From contig NZ_NOKT01000018.1 in NCBI RefSeq assembly GCF_002237655.1, forward strand, positions 124,001 through 188,000: a DNA stretch of 64,000 bases, given 5' to 3'. The notes beneath the pieces were generated by a model, which made no database searches, was not told the DNA's origin, and was given only the letters and a program-made list of their open reading frames with translations. This stretch comes from Streptomyces sp. XY006 (lineage in GTDB: Bacteria > Actinomycetota > Actinomycetes > Streptomycetales > Streptomycetaceae). Shown piece by piece: positions 51,343 through 60,870 of this stretch. The first letter of the stretch is position 1. Every line of letters begins with the position of its first letter. The position numbers were made by a program, and so were the translations under genes.

Positions 51343-53145
51343 GTGGCCGGGCGCATCGAAGACTACGCACTCATCGGAGACATGCAGACCGCTGCCCTGG
51401 TCTGCCGGGACGGGACAGTCGACTGGCTGTGCCTGCCCCGCTTCGACTCGCACGCCATCTTCGCCGGCCTGCTGGGCACCGAGGAGCACGGCTTCTGGCG
51501 GCTCGGCCCGGCGCACGCCTCCGACCAGGAGCCGCCCACCGCGGCCCGGCGCAGCTACCGCGGCGACTCGCTGATCCTGGAGTCCGAGTGGGACACCCAG
51601 CGGGGCACGGTCCGGGTGACGGATTTCATGCCGCCGCGTGACGGCGCCCCGCAGCTGATCCGGATCGTCGAGGGCGTCTCGGGCCGGGTGCCGATGCGCT
51701 CGGCGCTGCGGATGCGGTTCTCCTACGGGCGGGTGGTGCCGTGGGTGCACAAGCACGAGGGGCGCACGGTGGCCGTCGCGGGCCCCGACTCCGTGTGGTT
51801 CGACACATCCGTCGAGACGTACGGCAAGTCGCTGACGACCTACTCGGACTTCACGGTCGCGCCGGGCGAGCGGATCGCGTTCACGATCTCCTGGGAGCCC
51901 TCGCACAAGGAGCCGCCGCCGCTGCCCGAGCCGGAGCAGTCACTGGAGGCGACGGAGGACTTCTGGCGCGAGTGGGTCGACCACTGTACGTACCACGGCC
52001 CCTACCGTGAGGCCGTGGTCCGCTCGCTGATCACGCTGAAGGCCCTGACGTACGCCCCGACCGGCGGCATCGTCGCCGCGCCGACCACCTCCCTGCCGGA
52101 GGACATCGGCGGCGTGCGCAACTGGGACTACCGCTACACCTGGCTGCGCGACGCGGCCATCACCCTGTCCTCGCTGCTGCGCACCGGCTACCGCGAGGAG
52201 GCCCGCGCCTGGCGCGAGTGGCTGCTGCGCGCGGTGGCGGGCGACCCGGAGAACCTGCAGATCATGTACGGCATCGCCGGTGAGCGCGAGCTCGGCGAGG
52301 CCGAGCTGGACTGGCTGCCGGGCTACGAGAACTCCGCCCCGGTCCGGGTCGGCAACGGCGCCGCGCACCAGCTCCAGCTGGACGTGTACGGCGAGGTCAC
52401 CGAGGCCCTGCACCTGGCCCACATGACCGGCCTCGCGCGCAACGACTACGCCTCGCTGCTCCAGCTGAAGCTGATCCGCTACCTGGAGGACCACTGGCAG
52501 GAGCCGGACGAGGGCATCTGGGAGGTGCGCGGCCCGCGCCGGCACTTCGTGCACTCCAAGGTGATGGCCTGGGTCGCCGTCGACCGCACGATCAAGCTGA
52601 TCGAGTCCGGTGACGCCGACGGCCCGCTGGAGCGCTGGAAGGAACTGCGCGACGACATCCACCGGGACGTGTGCGAGCGCGGCTACGACAAGGAGCGCAA
52701 CACCTTCACGCAGTCGTACGGCTCCAAGGAGCTGGACGCGTCGCTGCTGCTGATCCCGCAGATGGGCTTCCTGCCCCCGGACGACAAGCGCGTCATCGGC
52801 ACCATCGAGGCGATCCAGCGGGAGCTGTCCACGCCGGACGGCTTCATCCTGCGCTACCCGACCTCGGGCGGCGACGAGGGCGTGGACGGCCTGCCCGGCG
52901 ACGAGGGCGCGTTCCTCGCCTGCTCGTTCTGGATGGCCGACGACCTGGCGATGATCGGCCGCGTGGACGAGGCCCGCAAGCTGTTCGAGAAGCTGCTGTC
53001 CCTGCGCAACGACCTCGGTCTGCTGGCCGAGGAGTGGGACCCACGCCTGCAGCGCCAGGTGGGCAACTTCCCGCAGGCCTTCAGCCACGTGCCGCTCATC
53101 GACACGGCGCTGCGGCTGACGGCCTCGGGCGCGTACGGGGGCTGA
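51343..53145 (+). CDS. Glycoside hydrolase family 15 protein (glucoamylase/trehalase-like)
   Basis: 600 residues from GTG 51343 (GGAG 7 nt upstream, protein then starts AGRIEDYALIGDMQTAALV as usual); TTG 51283 and GTG 51319 are in frame. N-terminal beta-sandwich (DGTVDWLCLPRFDSHAIFAGLLG), then the (alpha/alpha)6 barrel: GGVRNWDYRYTWLRDAAITLSSLL is the family signature with active-site Trp/Asp, and LLAEEWDPRLQRQVGNFPQAFSHVPLI holds the C-terminal catalytic acid/base region. No signal peptide, so it acts inside the cell. Actinobacterial members cleave trehalose or malto-oligosaccharides. Confidence 0.92.
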   Translation: MAGRIEDYALIGDMQTAALVCRDGTVDWLCLPRFDSHAIFAGLLGTEEHGFWRLGPAHASDQEPPTAARRSYRGDSLILESEWDTQRGTVRVTDFMPPRDGAPQLIRIVEGVSGRVPMRSALRMRFSYGRVVPWVHKHEGRTVAVAGPDSVWFDTSVETYGKSLTTYSDFTVAPGERIAFTISWEPSHKEPPPLPEPEQSLEATEDFWREWVDHCTYHGPYREAVVRSLITLKALTYAPTGGIVAAPTTSLPEDIGGVRNWDYRYTWLRDAAITLSSLLRTGYREEARAWREWLLRAVAGDPENLQIMYGIAGERELGEAELDWLPGYENSAPVRVGNGAAHQLQLDVYGEVTEALHLAHMTGLARNDYASLLQLKLIRYLEDHWQEPDEGIWEVRGPRRHFVHSKVMAWVAVDRTIKLIESGDADGPLERWKELRDDIHRDVCERGYDKERNTFTQSYGSKELDASLLLIPQMGFLPPDDKRVIGTIEAIQRELSTPDGFILRYPTSGGDEGVDGLPGDEGAFLACSFWMADDLAMIGRVDEARKLFEKLLSLRNDLGLLAEEWDPRLQRQVGNFPQAFSHVPLIDTALRLTASGAYGG

Positions 53146-53163
53146 GCGGGGCCCCGGGGAGCG

Positions 53164-54120
53164 TCACTTGGGCCTGAGGGCGGTGAGCGTGCGCTCCCCG
53201 GCCGGGTCGCCCGCCGTGGCCGGGACCAGGGCGATCTCGTCCAGGCCGGCCTCGGCGTAGGCGGCGACGCGGGCCCGGACGGTGGCGGCGTCACCCACGA
53301 GGGCGACCGTGCCGGCGGCCTCGGGCGGCAGGGCCCGCAGCAGGGTGTCCCGGTCGGCGCCCTTGGCGGCCAGCTCGACGACCTCGGCGAACCCGGCGTC
53401 GACGAACATGTCGCTGTAGCCCGGCACGGGCAGATAGCCGACGACGCTGCGCAGGATCTGGGTGAACGACTCCGGCTCCGGGGCGACGGCGGCGGGCAGC
53501 CAGGCGGCCAGCCGCGGCGGGGTGCGCCCGGCCTTCTCGGCGGCCGCCAGCATCCGCGCCCGCAGCATGCGCACCTGCCCGGGCGAGACGAGGTCGAAGA
53601 GCATCCGGTCGGCGTGCCCGACGGCCGTGGCGACCGCGCGCTCGCCGAACGCCGCGACGGTGAGCATCCCGCCGGGCGGCGGCAGCCGCCGCGCGAAGCC
53701 GCTGCCGGGCACGACCGGTTCGCCCGGCACGCTGTCCATCAGCGCCCGTACGGCCGCGGCCGTCTCCTCCAGGGTCGTGGCGGGCCGGGTCCGCGGGCGG
53801 CCGTGCACGCCCTCGACGACCCGCTTGCTGGAGGTGCCGAGGGCGACGCCGACGGGCCGGCCGGTGACGGCCGCGGTGGAGGCGGCGCCCCGCACGACGG
53901 TCAGCGGATCGCGCACGTTCACCGGCACCGGTCCGGCGGTCAGCGCGACCCGCTCGGTGGCCGCGCCGATCGCCGTCGCCAGGACGAACGAGTCCCAGGT
54001 CGGCCCCTCGCCCGCCCACACCTCCCGGTACCCGAGCCGGTCGGCGAGGACCGTGACCCGCAACGGCTCCTCGACCGGACTGTCGTCCTCCCGCCCCACC
54101 GCGACCACGCTCATGTCCAT
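53164..54120 (-). CDS. LLM-class (F420-dependent type) oxidoreductase
   Basis: 318 residues from ATG 54120 (ATG 54114 possible); frames reaching further upstream are not supported. ADRLGYREVWAGEGPTWDSFVLATAIGAATERVALTAGPVPVNVRDPLTVVRGAASTAAVTGRPVGVALG is the luciferase-like monooxygenase barrel typical of F420-dependent enzymes; the C-terminal GDAATVRARVAAYAEAGLDEIALVPAT is diagnostic. Cofactor (F420 or FMN) and substrate are unknown. Divergent from the PucR-like gene, with about 127 bp between. Confidence 0.88.
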   Translation of the reverse strand: MDMSVVAVGREDDSPVEEPLRVTVLADRLGYREVWAGEGPTWDSFVLATAIGAATERVALTAGPVPVNVRDPLTVVRGAASTAAVTGRPVGVALGTSSKRVVEGVHGRPRTRPATTLEETAAAVRALMDSVPGEPVVPGSGFARRLPPPGGMLTVAAFGERAVATAVGHADRMLFDLVSPGQVRMLRARMLAAAEKAGRTPPRLAAWLPAAVAPEPESFTQILRSVVGYLPVPGYSDMFVDAGFAEVVELAAKGADRDTLLRALPPEAAGTVALVGDAATVRARVAAYAEAGLDEIALVPATAGDPAGERTLTALRPK

Positions 54121-54247
54121 GACGGCGCCGGTACCCGGTCGTCCCGGCCGTAATCCGGGGCGAGATCCGCCGCGGAACCCGGGTGTGATCGTCCCGCTGC
54201 CCGTCCGGAGATGTCCCAGGGGCATCCGCCCGGGTAGCGTCCGGCCC

Positions 54248-55921
54248 ATGGAGAGCGGGACGGACAGCGGCTACGGCACCCAGGGCGCCGGGATCACCGT
54301 GCAGCGGGCACTGGAGCTGCCGGGGTTGCGGGGCGGACTGCCCGAGGTGCTGGCGGGCGCAGACCGGCTCGGGCGGACCGTGCGCTGGGTGCACGCCGGC
54401 GAGGTGCCGCACATCGCCTCCCTGCTCAAGGGCGGCGAACTCCTGCTGACCACGGGCTACGGGCTCGGCACCCGCCCGGCCGAGCAGCGGGCGTTCGTGC
54501 GCACGCTGGCCGAGCGCGGCATCGCGGCCCTGGTGGTGGAGCTCGGCCCGCGGTTCACCCGGCTGCCCGCGGCCCTGGTCGACACGGCCCGCTCGGCCGG
54601 GCTGCCGCTGGTGCAGCTGCACCGCGAGGTGCCGTTCGTCACCGTGACGGAGGAGATCCACACCGAGATCGTCAACGGCCATTACGCGCTGCTCCAGCGG
54701 GCCGAGGAGGTGCACCGCCGCTGTACACGGGCCGTGCTGAGCGGCGGCGGGGTGCCCCAGGTGCTGGGCATCCTGGCCGACTTCGCCGCCAACCCGGTCT
54801 TCCTGGAGACGGCGGAGGGGCAGTTGCTGTACGCCGCCGGGGCCGGCCCCGAGGGCGCCGACCCGCTCCAGGTGTGGGAGGGGCTGCGCGGCCAGCACAA
54901 GGACGAACCGCCGCTCGCGGGCTCGCTGTTCGTGGACGTGCCCGGCGGCGGCCCCGGCAGCGGGGGCGTCCGGGCGCGTCTGGTGCTGCTCCCCGTACGG
55001 ACGTCCCTGGATCCGGTGCACCGCATGGCCGCCGAGCGGGCCGCGGGCATCCTGGCCGTGGTGCTGATGCAGGCACGCCAGGAGGAGGAGCTGGCCGCGC
55101 GCGGGCGCGGCGACTTCCTCACCGACCTCGCCGAGGGCCGGGTCACGGCCGAGGACGCCCCGGCGCAGGCCCGCGTGCTGGGCTTCCGGCCGGGCGAGGG
55201 GCCGCTGCTGCCGGTCGTCATGCGGCTGGGCGACGCGCTGTCCCCCGGGGGCGGCTGGGCGGTGCTGGCCCGGGCGGTCTCGGAGGAACTGGCGGCGGTG
55301 GGTGTGCCGGTGCTGCTGGGGGTGCGGCCGGTGGAGGGGCGGGTGCTGGTGCTGCTCGGGCTGCGCGCGGAGGCGGAGCGGGCGACGGTCGCGGACCGGG
55401 TGGCGGCGGCGCTGCGGGCCGGGGTGGGCCGGGCCGGGATGCCGCGGCCGGGCGGGCAGCCGCCCGTGGTGGTGGTCGGGGTGGCCGGCGGCTGGACGGC
55501 GGCGGCGTCGGGCCTGCGGCACGCGGCCGAGACGGCCACGGCGGCCCAGGGGCTGCCGGACCGGCCCTGGTTCGACGCCCGCCGGCTGGACATCGACCTG
55601 CTGCTGTGGCGGCTGCGCGACGATCCGGACCTGGCGGCCTTCGTCGACCGGGCGCTCGGACCGCTCCTGGAGCACGACCGCCGGTCCCGGCCGCCGCTGC
55701 TGCCCACGCTGACGACCTACCTCGCCCACGCGGGACGCAAGGCGGAGACGGCCCGGGAGCTCCACCTCAACCGGCAGACGCTGTACAACCGGCTGGCGCG
55801 CATCGGGGAGTTGCTGGGCACGGACCTCGACGATCCGCAGACGGTGCTGGCCCTGAGCCTGGCCCTGCGGGCCCGCCGCCACGTGCCGCGGGGCGCCCGG
55901 GCCGGGGGCGGCGCCCTCTAG
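54248..55921 (+). CDS. PucR-type transcriptional regulator
   Basis: 557 residues from ATG 54248; upstream in-frame sequence belongs to the antisense of the oxidoreductase gene. N-terminal PucR domain (ITVQRALELPGLRGGLPEVLAGADRLGRTVRWVHAGEVPHIASLLKGGELLLTTG), central GGDEF-like region, and a C-terminal helix-turn-helix (LAHAGRKAETARELHLNRQTLYNRLARIGELLGTDLDDP) near 495-540. Related to PurR/PucR/CdaR regulators of purine or amino acid use. The divergent oxidoreductase gene may be a target, but no operator was recognised. Confidence 0.9.
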   Translation: MESGTDSGYGTQGAGITVQRALELPGLRGGLPEVLAGADRLGRTVRWVHAGEVPHIASLLKGGELLLTTGYGLGTRPAEQRAFVRTLAERGIAALVVELGPRFTRLPAALVDTARSAGLPLVQLHREVPFVTVTEEIHTEIVNGHYALLQRAEEVHRRCTRAVLSGGGVPQVLGILADFAANPVFLETAEGQLLYAAGAGPEGADPLQVWEGLRGQHKDEPPLAGSLFVDVPGGGPGSGGVRARLVLLPVRTSLDPVHRMAAERAAGILAVVLMQARQEEELAARGRGDFLTDLAEGRVTAEDAPAQARVLGFRPGEGPLLPVVMRLGDALSPGGGWAVLARAVSEELAAVGVPVLLGVRPVEGRVLVLLGLRAEAERATVADRVAAALRAGVGRAGMPRPGGQPPVVVVGVAGGWTAAASGLRHAAETATAAQGLPDRPWFDARRLDIDLLLWRLRDDPDLAAFVDRALGPLLEHDRRSRPPLLPTLTTYLAHAGRKAETARELHLNRQTLYNRLARIGELLGTDLDDPQTVLALSLALRARRHVPRGARAGGGAL

Positions 55922-55950
55922 GCGAGGGCAGAAGCAGGGGACTGCGCCGT

Positions 55951-57093
55951 CTAGGCGAGGGGCAGGGGGCGGGTCAACTCGTCGTAGACGCTGAGCACCT
56001 GGGCGACGGTCTCGTCCTCGGTCGGCCAGGTCGCCGCCTGCCGGGCGCCCTTGTCCTGCAGCAGGGCCCGGCGCTCGGGGTCGCCGAGCAGCCGTACGAC
56101 GGACGCGGCGAGGGCCCGGGCGTCCCCGGCGGGGACGAGTTCGGCCGCGTCGCCGACGAGTTCGGGGATGCCGCCCACGTCGGTCGCGACGAGCGGCACG
56201 CGCGCGTGGAGGGCCTCCTGGGCGAGGACCGAGCGCGCCTCCCAGCGGCTGGGCAGCAGGGCGAGGTCGGCGGCGGCGAGCAGGTCGGCGATGTCGTCGC
56301 GGCGGCCGATGAGCCGGACCGGCAGCCCTTCGCCCTCGATCCGCTCCTGGAGTTCGCAGCGCAGCGGCCCCTCCCCGGCGATCACGACCAGCGGAACGGG
56401 GTCGAGGCGGCGCCACACCCGCGCGGCGTCCAGCAGCACGTCGTATCCCCGGTGCCGCTCCAGGGAGCCGACGGCCATGAGCAACGGCCGTCCGATCGCG
56501 CCGAGTTCGGCGCGCACCTTGGGCCGCAGCCGGTCGGGGTCGTCGGGCTCCACGGGCCGGCGGGGGCCGGGCAGCGCCACGGCGGCGAGCCGCGCGTCCC
56601 GGGCGCCCGTCAGCCGGGCCCGGTCCACGAGCGCCGAGGTCGTGCCCAGCACCACCGTGGCCGCCTTGACGACCCGGCGTTCCAGGACGCGCAGCAGATG
56701 GGCACGCGCACCGTCGGCGTGCGCCCGGTCGTGCCACGTCACGACCAGCGGGGTCCGCACGCGCCGCCCGCTGAGCGCGAGCACGGTGCGGAACGAGGCG
56801 TGCAGCCCGTGGGCGTGCACCAGATCGGCGTCGGCGCAGGCCGCCCGCAGGGCCGCCACCGACACGGGGTCGCTGCTGCGCGGCACGTGCACATGGTCGG
56901 CCCCGACCCCGCTGAAGTCATAGGCGCGATCCGCCTCGAAGGGGGCGCACACCGTGACTCTCACGCCCCTGGCGACGAGCCCCGCCGTCAGCGAGCGCAC
57001 ATGCGCACTGCTGGCGGCATTGCCCCCGCCCAGCACCTGCACGGTGCGCAGCGGCGACTGGCCAGGCGGTGAGTGGCTGCTCACGGGGGTCAC
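55951..57093 (-). CDS. Glycosyltransferase family 4 protein
   Basis: 380 residues from GTG 57093 (GTG 57084 is an alternative). N-terminal GT-B half: VQVLGGGNAASSAHVRSLTAGLVARGVRVTVCAP, LVHAHGLHASFRTVLAL; C-terminal half: LLMAVGSLERHRGYDVLLDAARVW, VIAGEGPLRCELQERIEGEGLPVRLIGRRDDIADLLAAADLALLPSRWEARSVLAQEALHARVPLVATDVGGIPELVG (donor site with E-x7-E type motif). Retaining sugar transferase; donor and acceptor unknown. Not in a visible polysaccharide cluster. Confidence 0.9.
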   Translation of the reverse strand: MTPVSSHSPPGQSPLRTVQVLGGGNAASSAHVRSLTAGLVARGVRVTVCAPFEADRAYDFSGVGADHVHVPRSSDPVSVAALRAACADADLVHAHGLHASFRTVLALSGRRVRTPLVVTWHDRAHADGARAHLLRVLERRVVKAATVVLGTTSALVDRARLTGARDARLAAVALPGPRRPVEPDDPDRLRPKVRAELGAIGRPLLMAVGSLERHRGYDVLLDAARVWRRLDPVPLVVIAGEGPLRCELQERIEGEGLPVRLIGRRDDIADLLAAADLALLPSRWEARSVLAQEALHARVPLVATDVGGIPELVGDAAELVPAGDARALAASVVRLLGDPERRALLQDKGARQAATWPTEDETVAQVLSVYDELTRPLPLA

Positions 57094-57291
57094 GTGGCCG
57101 GGCTCCTGGTTCGAATCGGGCGGTCACGACGCGGTTTCCCACGCGTACACCGCCAAGGATGCCAGGACATACGGGGGTTCCGGGAACGCCGGAACCCGGG
57201 CGGCGCGACCGCAGGGCGGCGGCAGCGGGGGAATGCGCCGGGCCGGGTCACCCACACGAGTGAAATCAGGCGACCCGCCCGGCCCCGGTCC

Positions 57292-57347
57292 GCTCGGCCC
57301 GGTCCGCCTTCCCCCGGCTGCTCGGCCCGGTCCGCCCTCCCCCGGCT
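57292..57347. repeat. Tandem 28-bp duplication
   Basis: Units 57292-57319 and 57320-57347 differ by one base. They sit just downstream of recN, in the gap before the glycosyltransferase gene. No function suggested. Confidence 0.8.
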
Positions 57348-57356
57348 GCAGGACCG

Positions 57357-59093
57357 CTACAGATCCGCCCGCGCCGTCGCCAGCAGCTCCTCCGCGTGCG
57401 CCCGGGCCGTCTCCGAGTCCTCCTGGCCGGCGAGCATGCGGGACAGCTCGCGGACCCGCTCCTCCCCTTCCAGGACCTTGACGCCGGAGCGGGTCACGGA
57501 CCCGTCGTTCGTCTTCTCGACCAGCAGCTGCCGGTCGGCGAAGGCGGCCACCTGCGGCAGATGCGTCACGACCACGACCTGCGCGGTCTTCGCCAGGCGT
57601 GCCAGGCGCCGGCCGATCTCGACCGCCGCCTTGCCGCCGACCCCGGCGTCGACCTCGTCGAAGAGGTACGTCGGGACCGGATCCGTCCCGGCGAACACCA
57701 CCTCCACGGCCAGCATCACGCGGGACAGCTCACCACCGGAGGCGCCCTTGGCGATCGGCCGGGGCGGCGCGCCCGGGTGCGGAGCGAGCAGCAGCTCGAC
57801 CTCGTCGGCACCGGCGGGCCCGTAGGCGACGGGCCGCCCGCCGACCTCGACGCCCTCGGGGTCCTCGGTCTGCCGGATGTCGAAGGACACGCGCGCGTGC
57901 GGCATGGCGAGGGAGGCCAGTTCGGCGGTCACGGCGGCGGCGAACCGCTCGGCGGCCTCCGTCCGCGCGTCCGTCAACGCCTGCGCGAGTCCGCCCAGTT
58001 CGGCGCGGAGCGCGTCCCGCTCGGCGGTCAGCTCCCCGATCCGCTCGTCGTCGCCGTCGAGTTCGGTCAGCCGGGCGGCGCCGTTCTCCGCCCAGGCCAG
58101 CACGGCGGCGATGTCCTCGCCGTACTTCCGGGTCAGCCCGGTCAGCGCGGCCCGCCGCTCCTCCACGGCCGCCAGCCGCAGCGGGTCGGCGTCCAGGTCG
58201 TCGGCGTACCCGGCGAGGTCCCCGGCCGCGTCGCGCAGCAGGATCCCGATCTCGCCGATGCGGTCGGCGAGCGCGGCCAGCGCCGGGTCGTGCGACCGCA
58301 CCGCGTCCAGGGCCCGCTGGGCGCCCGCGACGAGCGTCCCCGCGTCCACGCCCTCGGGGTCCTCCGGATTGCCCGCGAGCGCCGCGTGAGCGGCCGCCGC
58401 CGCGGACGCCAGCGCCTCGGCGTGCCCCAGCCGCTCGGCCTCCTCGGCCAGCTCCACGTCCTCGCCGGCCCGGGGCTCGACGGCGGCGATCTCGTCGAGC
58501 CCGTAGCGCAGCATGTCGGCCTCCTGGGCCCGTTCCCGCGCGCGCGTGGTGATCTCGTCGAGCTCGGCGGAGACGGCCCGCAGCCGCTTGTACGCCTCGC
58601 CGTACTTGGCCAGCGGGACGGCGACCGCGTCGCCGGCGTACCGGTCGAGCGCCTGCCGCTGCCGGGACAGCTTGAGCAGCCCCTGCTGGTCGGTCTGCCC
58701 GTGCACGGCCACCAGTTCGTCGGCGAGCTCCGCCAGCACGCCCACGGGCACGCTGCGGCCGCCCAGGTGCGCCCGGGAGCGCCCCTCGGCCGAAACGGTA
58801 CGGCTGATCAGCAGGGCGCCGTCGTCCAGCTCGGCCCCGGCCTCCTCGGCGCGTACGGCGACGGCGGCGTGCTCGGGCACGGTGATCCGCCCCTCCACCA
58901 CCGCCTTGCCGGCCCCGATCCGCACGAGCGCCGGGTCGGCCCGGCCGCCCAGCAGCAATCCCAGGCTGGTGACCACCATGGTCTTGCCCGCACCCGTCTC
59001 ACCGGTGACCGCGGTGAACCCCGGCGACAGCTCGACGACAGCGTCGTCGATCACACCGAGCGACCGTATCCGCATCTCCTCCAACACGGACAC
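57357..59093 (-). CDS. recN: DNA repair protein RecN
   Basis: 578 residues; GTG 59093, with GTG 59087 and ATG 59075 as alternatives. SMC-like ATPase: Walker A GETGAGKT at about 31-39, long coiled coil (residues about 150-370), signature SGGELSRVMLAVE near 452 and Walker B YLFDEVDAGVGG near 480. Acts in double-strand-break repair with RecA. No LexA box was found in the short gap after nadK; the gene lies at the end of the tlyA-nadK-recN string, as in mycobacteria. Confidence 0.96.
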   Translation of the reverse strand: MSVLEEMRIRSLGVIDDAVVELSPGFTAVTGETGAGKTMVVTSLGLLLGGRADPALVRIGAGKAVVEGRITVPEHAAVAVRAEEAGAELDDGALLISRTVSAEGRSRAHLGGRSVPVGVLAELADELVAVHGQTDQQGLLKLSRQRQALDRYAGDAVAVPLAKYGEAYKRLRAVSAELDEITTRARERAQEADMLRYGLDEIAAVEPRAGEDVELAEEAERLGHAEALASAAAAAHAALAGNPEDPEGVDAGTLVAGAQRALDAVRSHDPALAALADRIGEIGILLRDAAGDLAGYADDLDADPLRLAAVEERRAALTGLTRKYGEDIAAVLAWAENGAARLTELDGDDERIGELTAERDALRAELGGLAQALTDARTEAAERFAAAVTAELASLAMPHARVSFDIRQTEDPEGVEVGGRPVAYGPAGADEVELLLAPHPGAPPRPIAKGASGGELSRVMLAVEVVFAGTDPVPTYLFDEVDAGVGGKAAVEIGRRLARLAKTAQVVVVTHLPQVAAFADRQLLVEKTNDGSVTRSGVKVLEGEERVRELSRMLAGQEDSETARAHAEELLATARADL

Positions 59094-59145
59094 GACCTTA
59101 CGAGGTCCGGGCCAGGGATTGCGACCGGCCTGCCCTTGTCACCCG

Positions 59146-60051
59146 TTAGTGCGGAGCGCCCCGCCAGCCGGACACGGGCAGCGCGAACTTCGCCACCAGC
59201 CGGTCCGTGAACGAGGCGTGGTGCAGCCGGGCCAGCCGGACCGGCACCGCACCCCGGCGCACCTCCACCCGCGCCCCGGCGGGCAGCTCCACCGTCCGCC
59301 GCCCGTCGCACCACAGCACACCCGGCGGGATGTGCGGCAGCACCTCCACGGCGAGCACGGAATCCGGCGATGTCACCAGCGGCTTGGCGAACAGCGCGTG
59401 CGCGGAGATCGGCACCATCAGCAGCGCCTCGACCTCCGGCCACACCACCGGCCCGCCCGCCGAGAAGGCGTACGCGGTCGATCCGGTGGGCGTGGCGCAC
59501 ACGATCCCGTCGCAGCCGAACCCGGTGACCGGCCGCCCGTCGATCTCCAGGACGACCTCCAGCATCCGCTCGGCGGACACCTTCTGCACGGCCGCCTCGT
59601 TCAGCGCCCAGTCCGTGTGCACGATGTCGCCGTTCTGGTGCACCACGACGTCGACGGTCATCCGCTCCTCGACCTCGTACGCCTTGGTCACCACGCGGTC
59701 GACAACCTTGTCGAGGTCGTCGCGCTCGGCCTCGGCGAGGAAGCCGACCCGCCCGAGGTTGACGCCGAGCATCGGCACCCCGGACGCCCGCGCGAACTCC
59801 GCGCCGCGCAGCAGCGTCCCGTCACCGCCCAGCACGATGAGCAGCTCGCACCCGTCGAGGCACTGCGGGGTCGCCTCCTTGACCAGCACCACCTCGTCCG
59901 GCAGCGGCAGGTCCCGGGCCTCGTCCTCCAGGACCCGCACGCCCAGGCCGGAGCGCAGCAGCCCCTTCACCACGAGCTCGGCACTGCGCACGGCCGCGGG
60001 CCGTCCCGTGTGGGCGAGCAGGAAAACAGTACGAGCTCGGTTCTCGGTCAA
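59146..60051 (-). CDS. nadK: NAD kinase
   Basis: 301 residues from TTG 60051, overlapping the tlyA stop (TTGA). LIVLGGDGTLLRGAEFA (GGDGT motif with catalytic Asp) near 75, GVNLGRVGFLAEAE, and the Gly-rich PTGSTAYAFSAGGPVVWP. ATP- or polyphosphate-dependent phosphorylation of NAD to NADP. Confidence 0.97.
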   Translation of the reverse strand: MTENRARTVFLLAHTGRPAAVRSAELVVKGLLRSGLGVRVLEDEARDLPLPDEVVLVKEATPQCLDGCELLIVLGGDGTLLRGAEFARASGVPMLGVNLGRVGFLAEAERDDLDKVVDRVVTKAYEVEERMTVDVVVHQNGDIVHTDWALNEAAVQKVSAERMLEVVLEIDGRPVTGFGCDGIVCATPTGSTAYAFSAGGPVVWPEVEALLMVPISAHALFAKPLVTSPDSVLAVEVLPHIPPGVLWCDGRRTVELPAGARVEVRRGAVPVRLARLHHASFTDRLVAKFALPVSGWRGAPH

Positions 60052-60863
60052 CGCGGCCCCTCCGCCACTGCTCGGTCAACGTCGGCCGGGTCCAGTTCCG
60101 GTGCCCCGGCCCGCAGCCACAAGAAGTATTCGACATTCCCCGACGGCCCGGGCAGCGGACTGGCGGTCACGCCCCGCGCCCCGAGCCCCAGTCCCCAGGC
60201 CTTCTCGGCCACCCCCCGGACCGCCTCGGCCCGCAGCTGGGGGCTGCGTACGACTCCCCCGCTGCCCAGCCGCTCCTTCCCCACCTCGAACTGCGGCTTG
60301 ACCATCATCACCAGGTCGGCGTCCGGCTTCACGCACCGCACCAGGGCGGGCAGGACCAGCCCGAGCGGGATGAAGGACAGATCCCCCACGACAAGATCCA
60401 CAGGCTCCCCATCGATCGCTTCAAGCGTCAACTCGCGTACGTTCGTACGGTCCTTGACGGTGACGCGTTCATCGTTCTGCAGGGACCACGCGAGTTGTCC
60501 GTATCCGACGTCCACGGCGACGACGTGGGCGGCTCCCGCCCGCAGCAGGACGTCGGTGAAGCCCCCGGTCGACGCGCCGGCGTCGAGCGCCCTGCGGCCC
60601 TCGACGGCCAGGCCCTGCGGCACGAACGCCGCCAGCGCGCCGGCGAGCTTGTGGCCGCCCCGGGAGACGTAGTCGGGGTCGTTCGCGTCGGCCGCGACGA
60701 CGATCGCGGCGGCGGTCTCCACCTGCGTGGCCGGTTTCGTCGCGACGGTCTTGCCGACGGAGACCCGTCCGGCGGCGATCAGCTGGCCGGCGTGCTCACG
60801 CGAGCGCGCGAGCTTGCGGCGGACCAGCTCCGCGTCCAGACGGCGTCGTGCGACTCCTGCCAC
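60048..60863 (-). CDS. tlyA: TlyA-type rRNA (cytidine-2'-O)-methyltransferase
   Basis: 271 residues from GTG 60863 (AGGAG upstream). S4 domain at about 3-60 (RRRLDAELVRRKLARSREHAGQLIAAGRVSVGK), then an FtsJ-like fold: SAM motif ALDAGASTGGFTDVLL near 93-107, VVGDLSFIPLGLVLPAL, VKPQFEVGKERLG; the K-D-K-E tetrad can be placed. In mycobacteria TlyA methylates 16S C1409 and 23S C1920 and makes ribosomes sensitive to capreomycin. Confidence 0.95.
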   Translation of the reverse strand: MAGVARRRLDAELVRRKLARSREHAGQLIAAGRVSVGKTVATKPATQVETAAAIVVAADANDPDYVSRGGHKLAGALAAFVPQGLAVEGRRALDAGASTGGFTDVLLRAGAAHVVAVDVGYGQLAWSLQNDERVTVKDRTNVRELTLEAIDGEPVDLVVGDLSFIPLGLVLPALVRCVKPDADLVMMVKPQFEVGKERLGSGGVVRSPQLRAEAVRGVAEKAWGLGLGARGVTASPLPGPSGNVEYFLWLRAGAPELDPADVDRAVAEGPR

Positions 60864-60870
60864 GTTCGGT

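Noticed and set aside
53291..56737. A 1148-codon open frame on the minus strand
   Set aside because: Low-complexity Arg/Pro/Gly/Ala product, antisense to the PucR-like gene and out of frame with the oxidoreductase and glycosyltransferase genes; typical artefact of very high GC.
59094..59145. LexA box in front of recN
   Set aside because: No GAAC-N4-GTTC-like sequence in the 52-bp gap after nadK.
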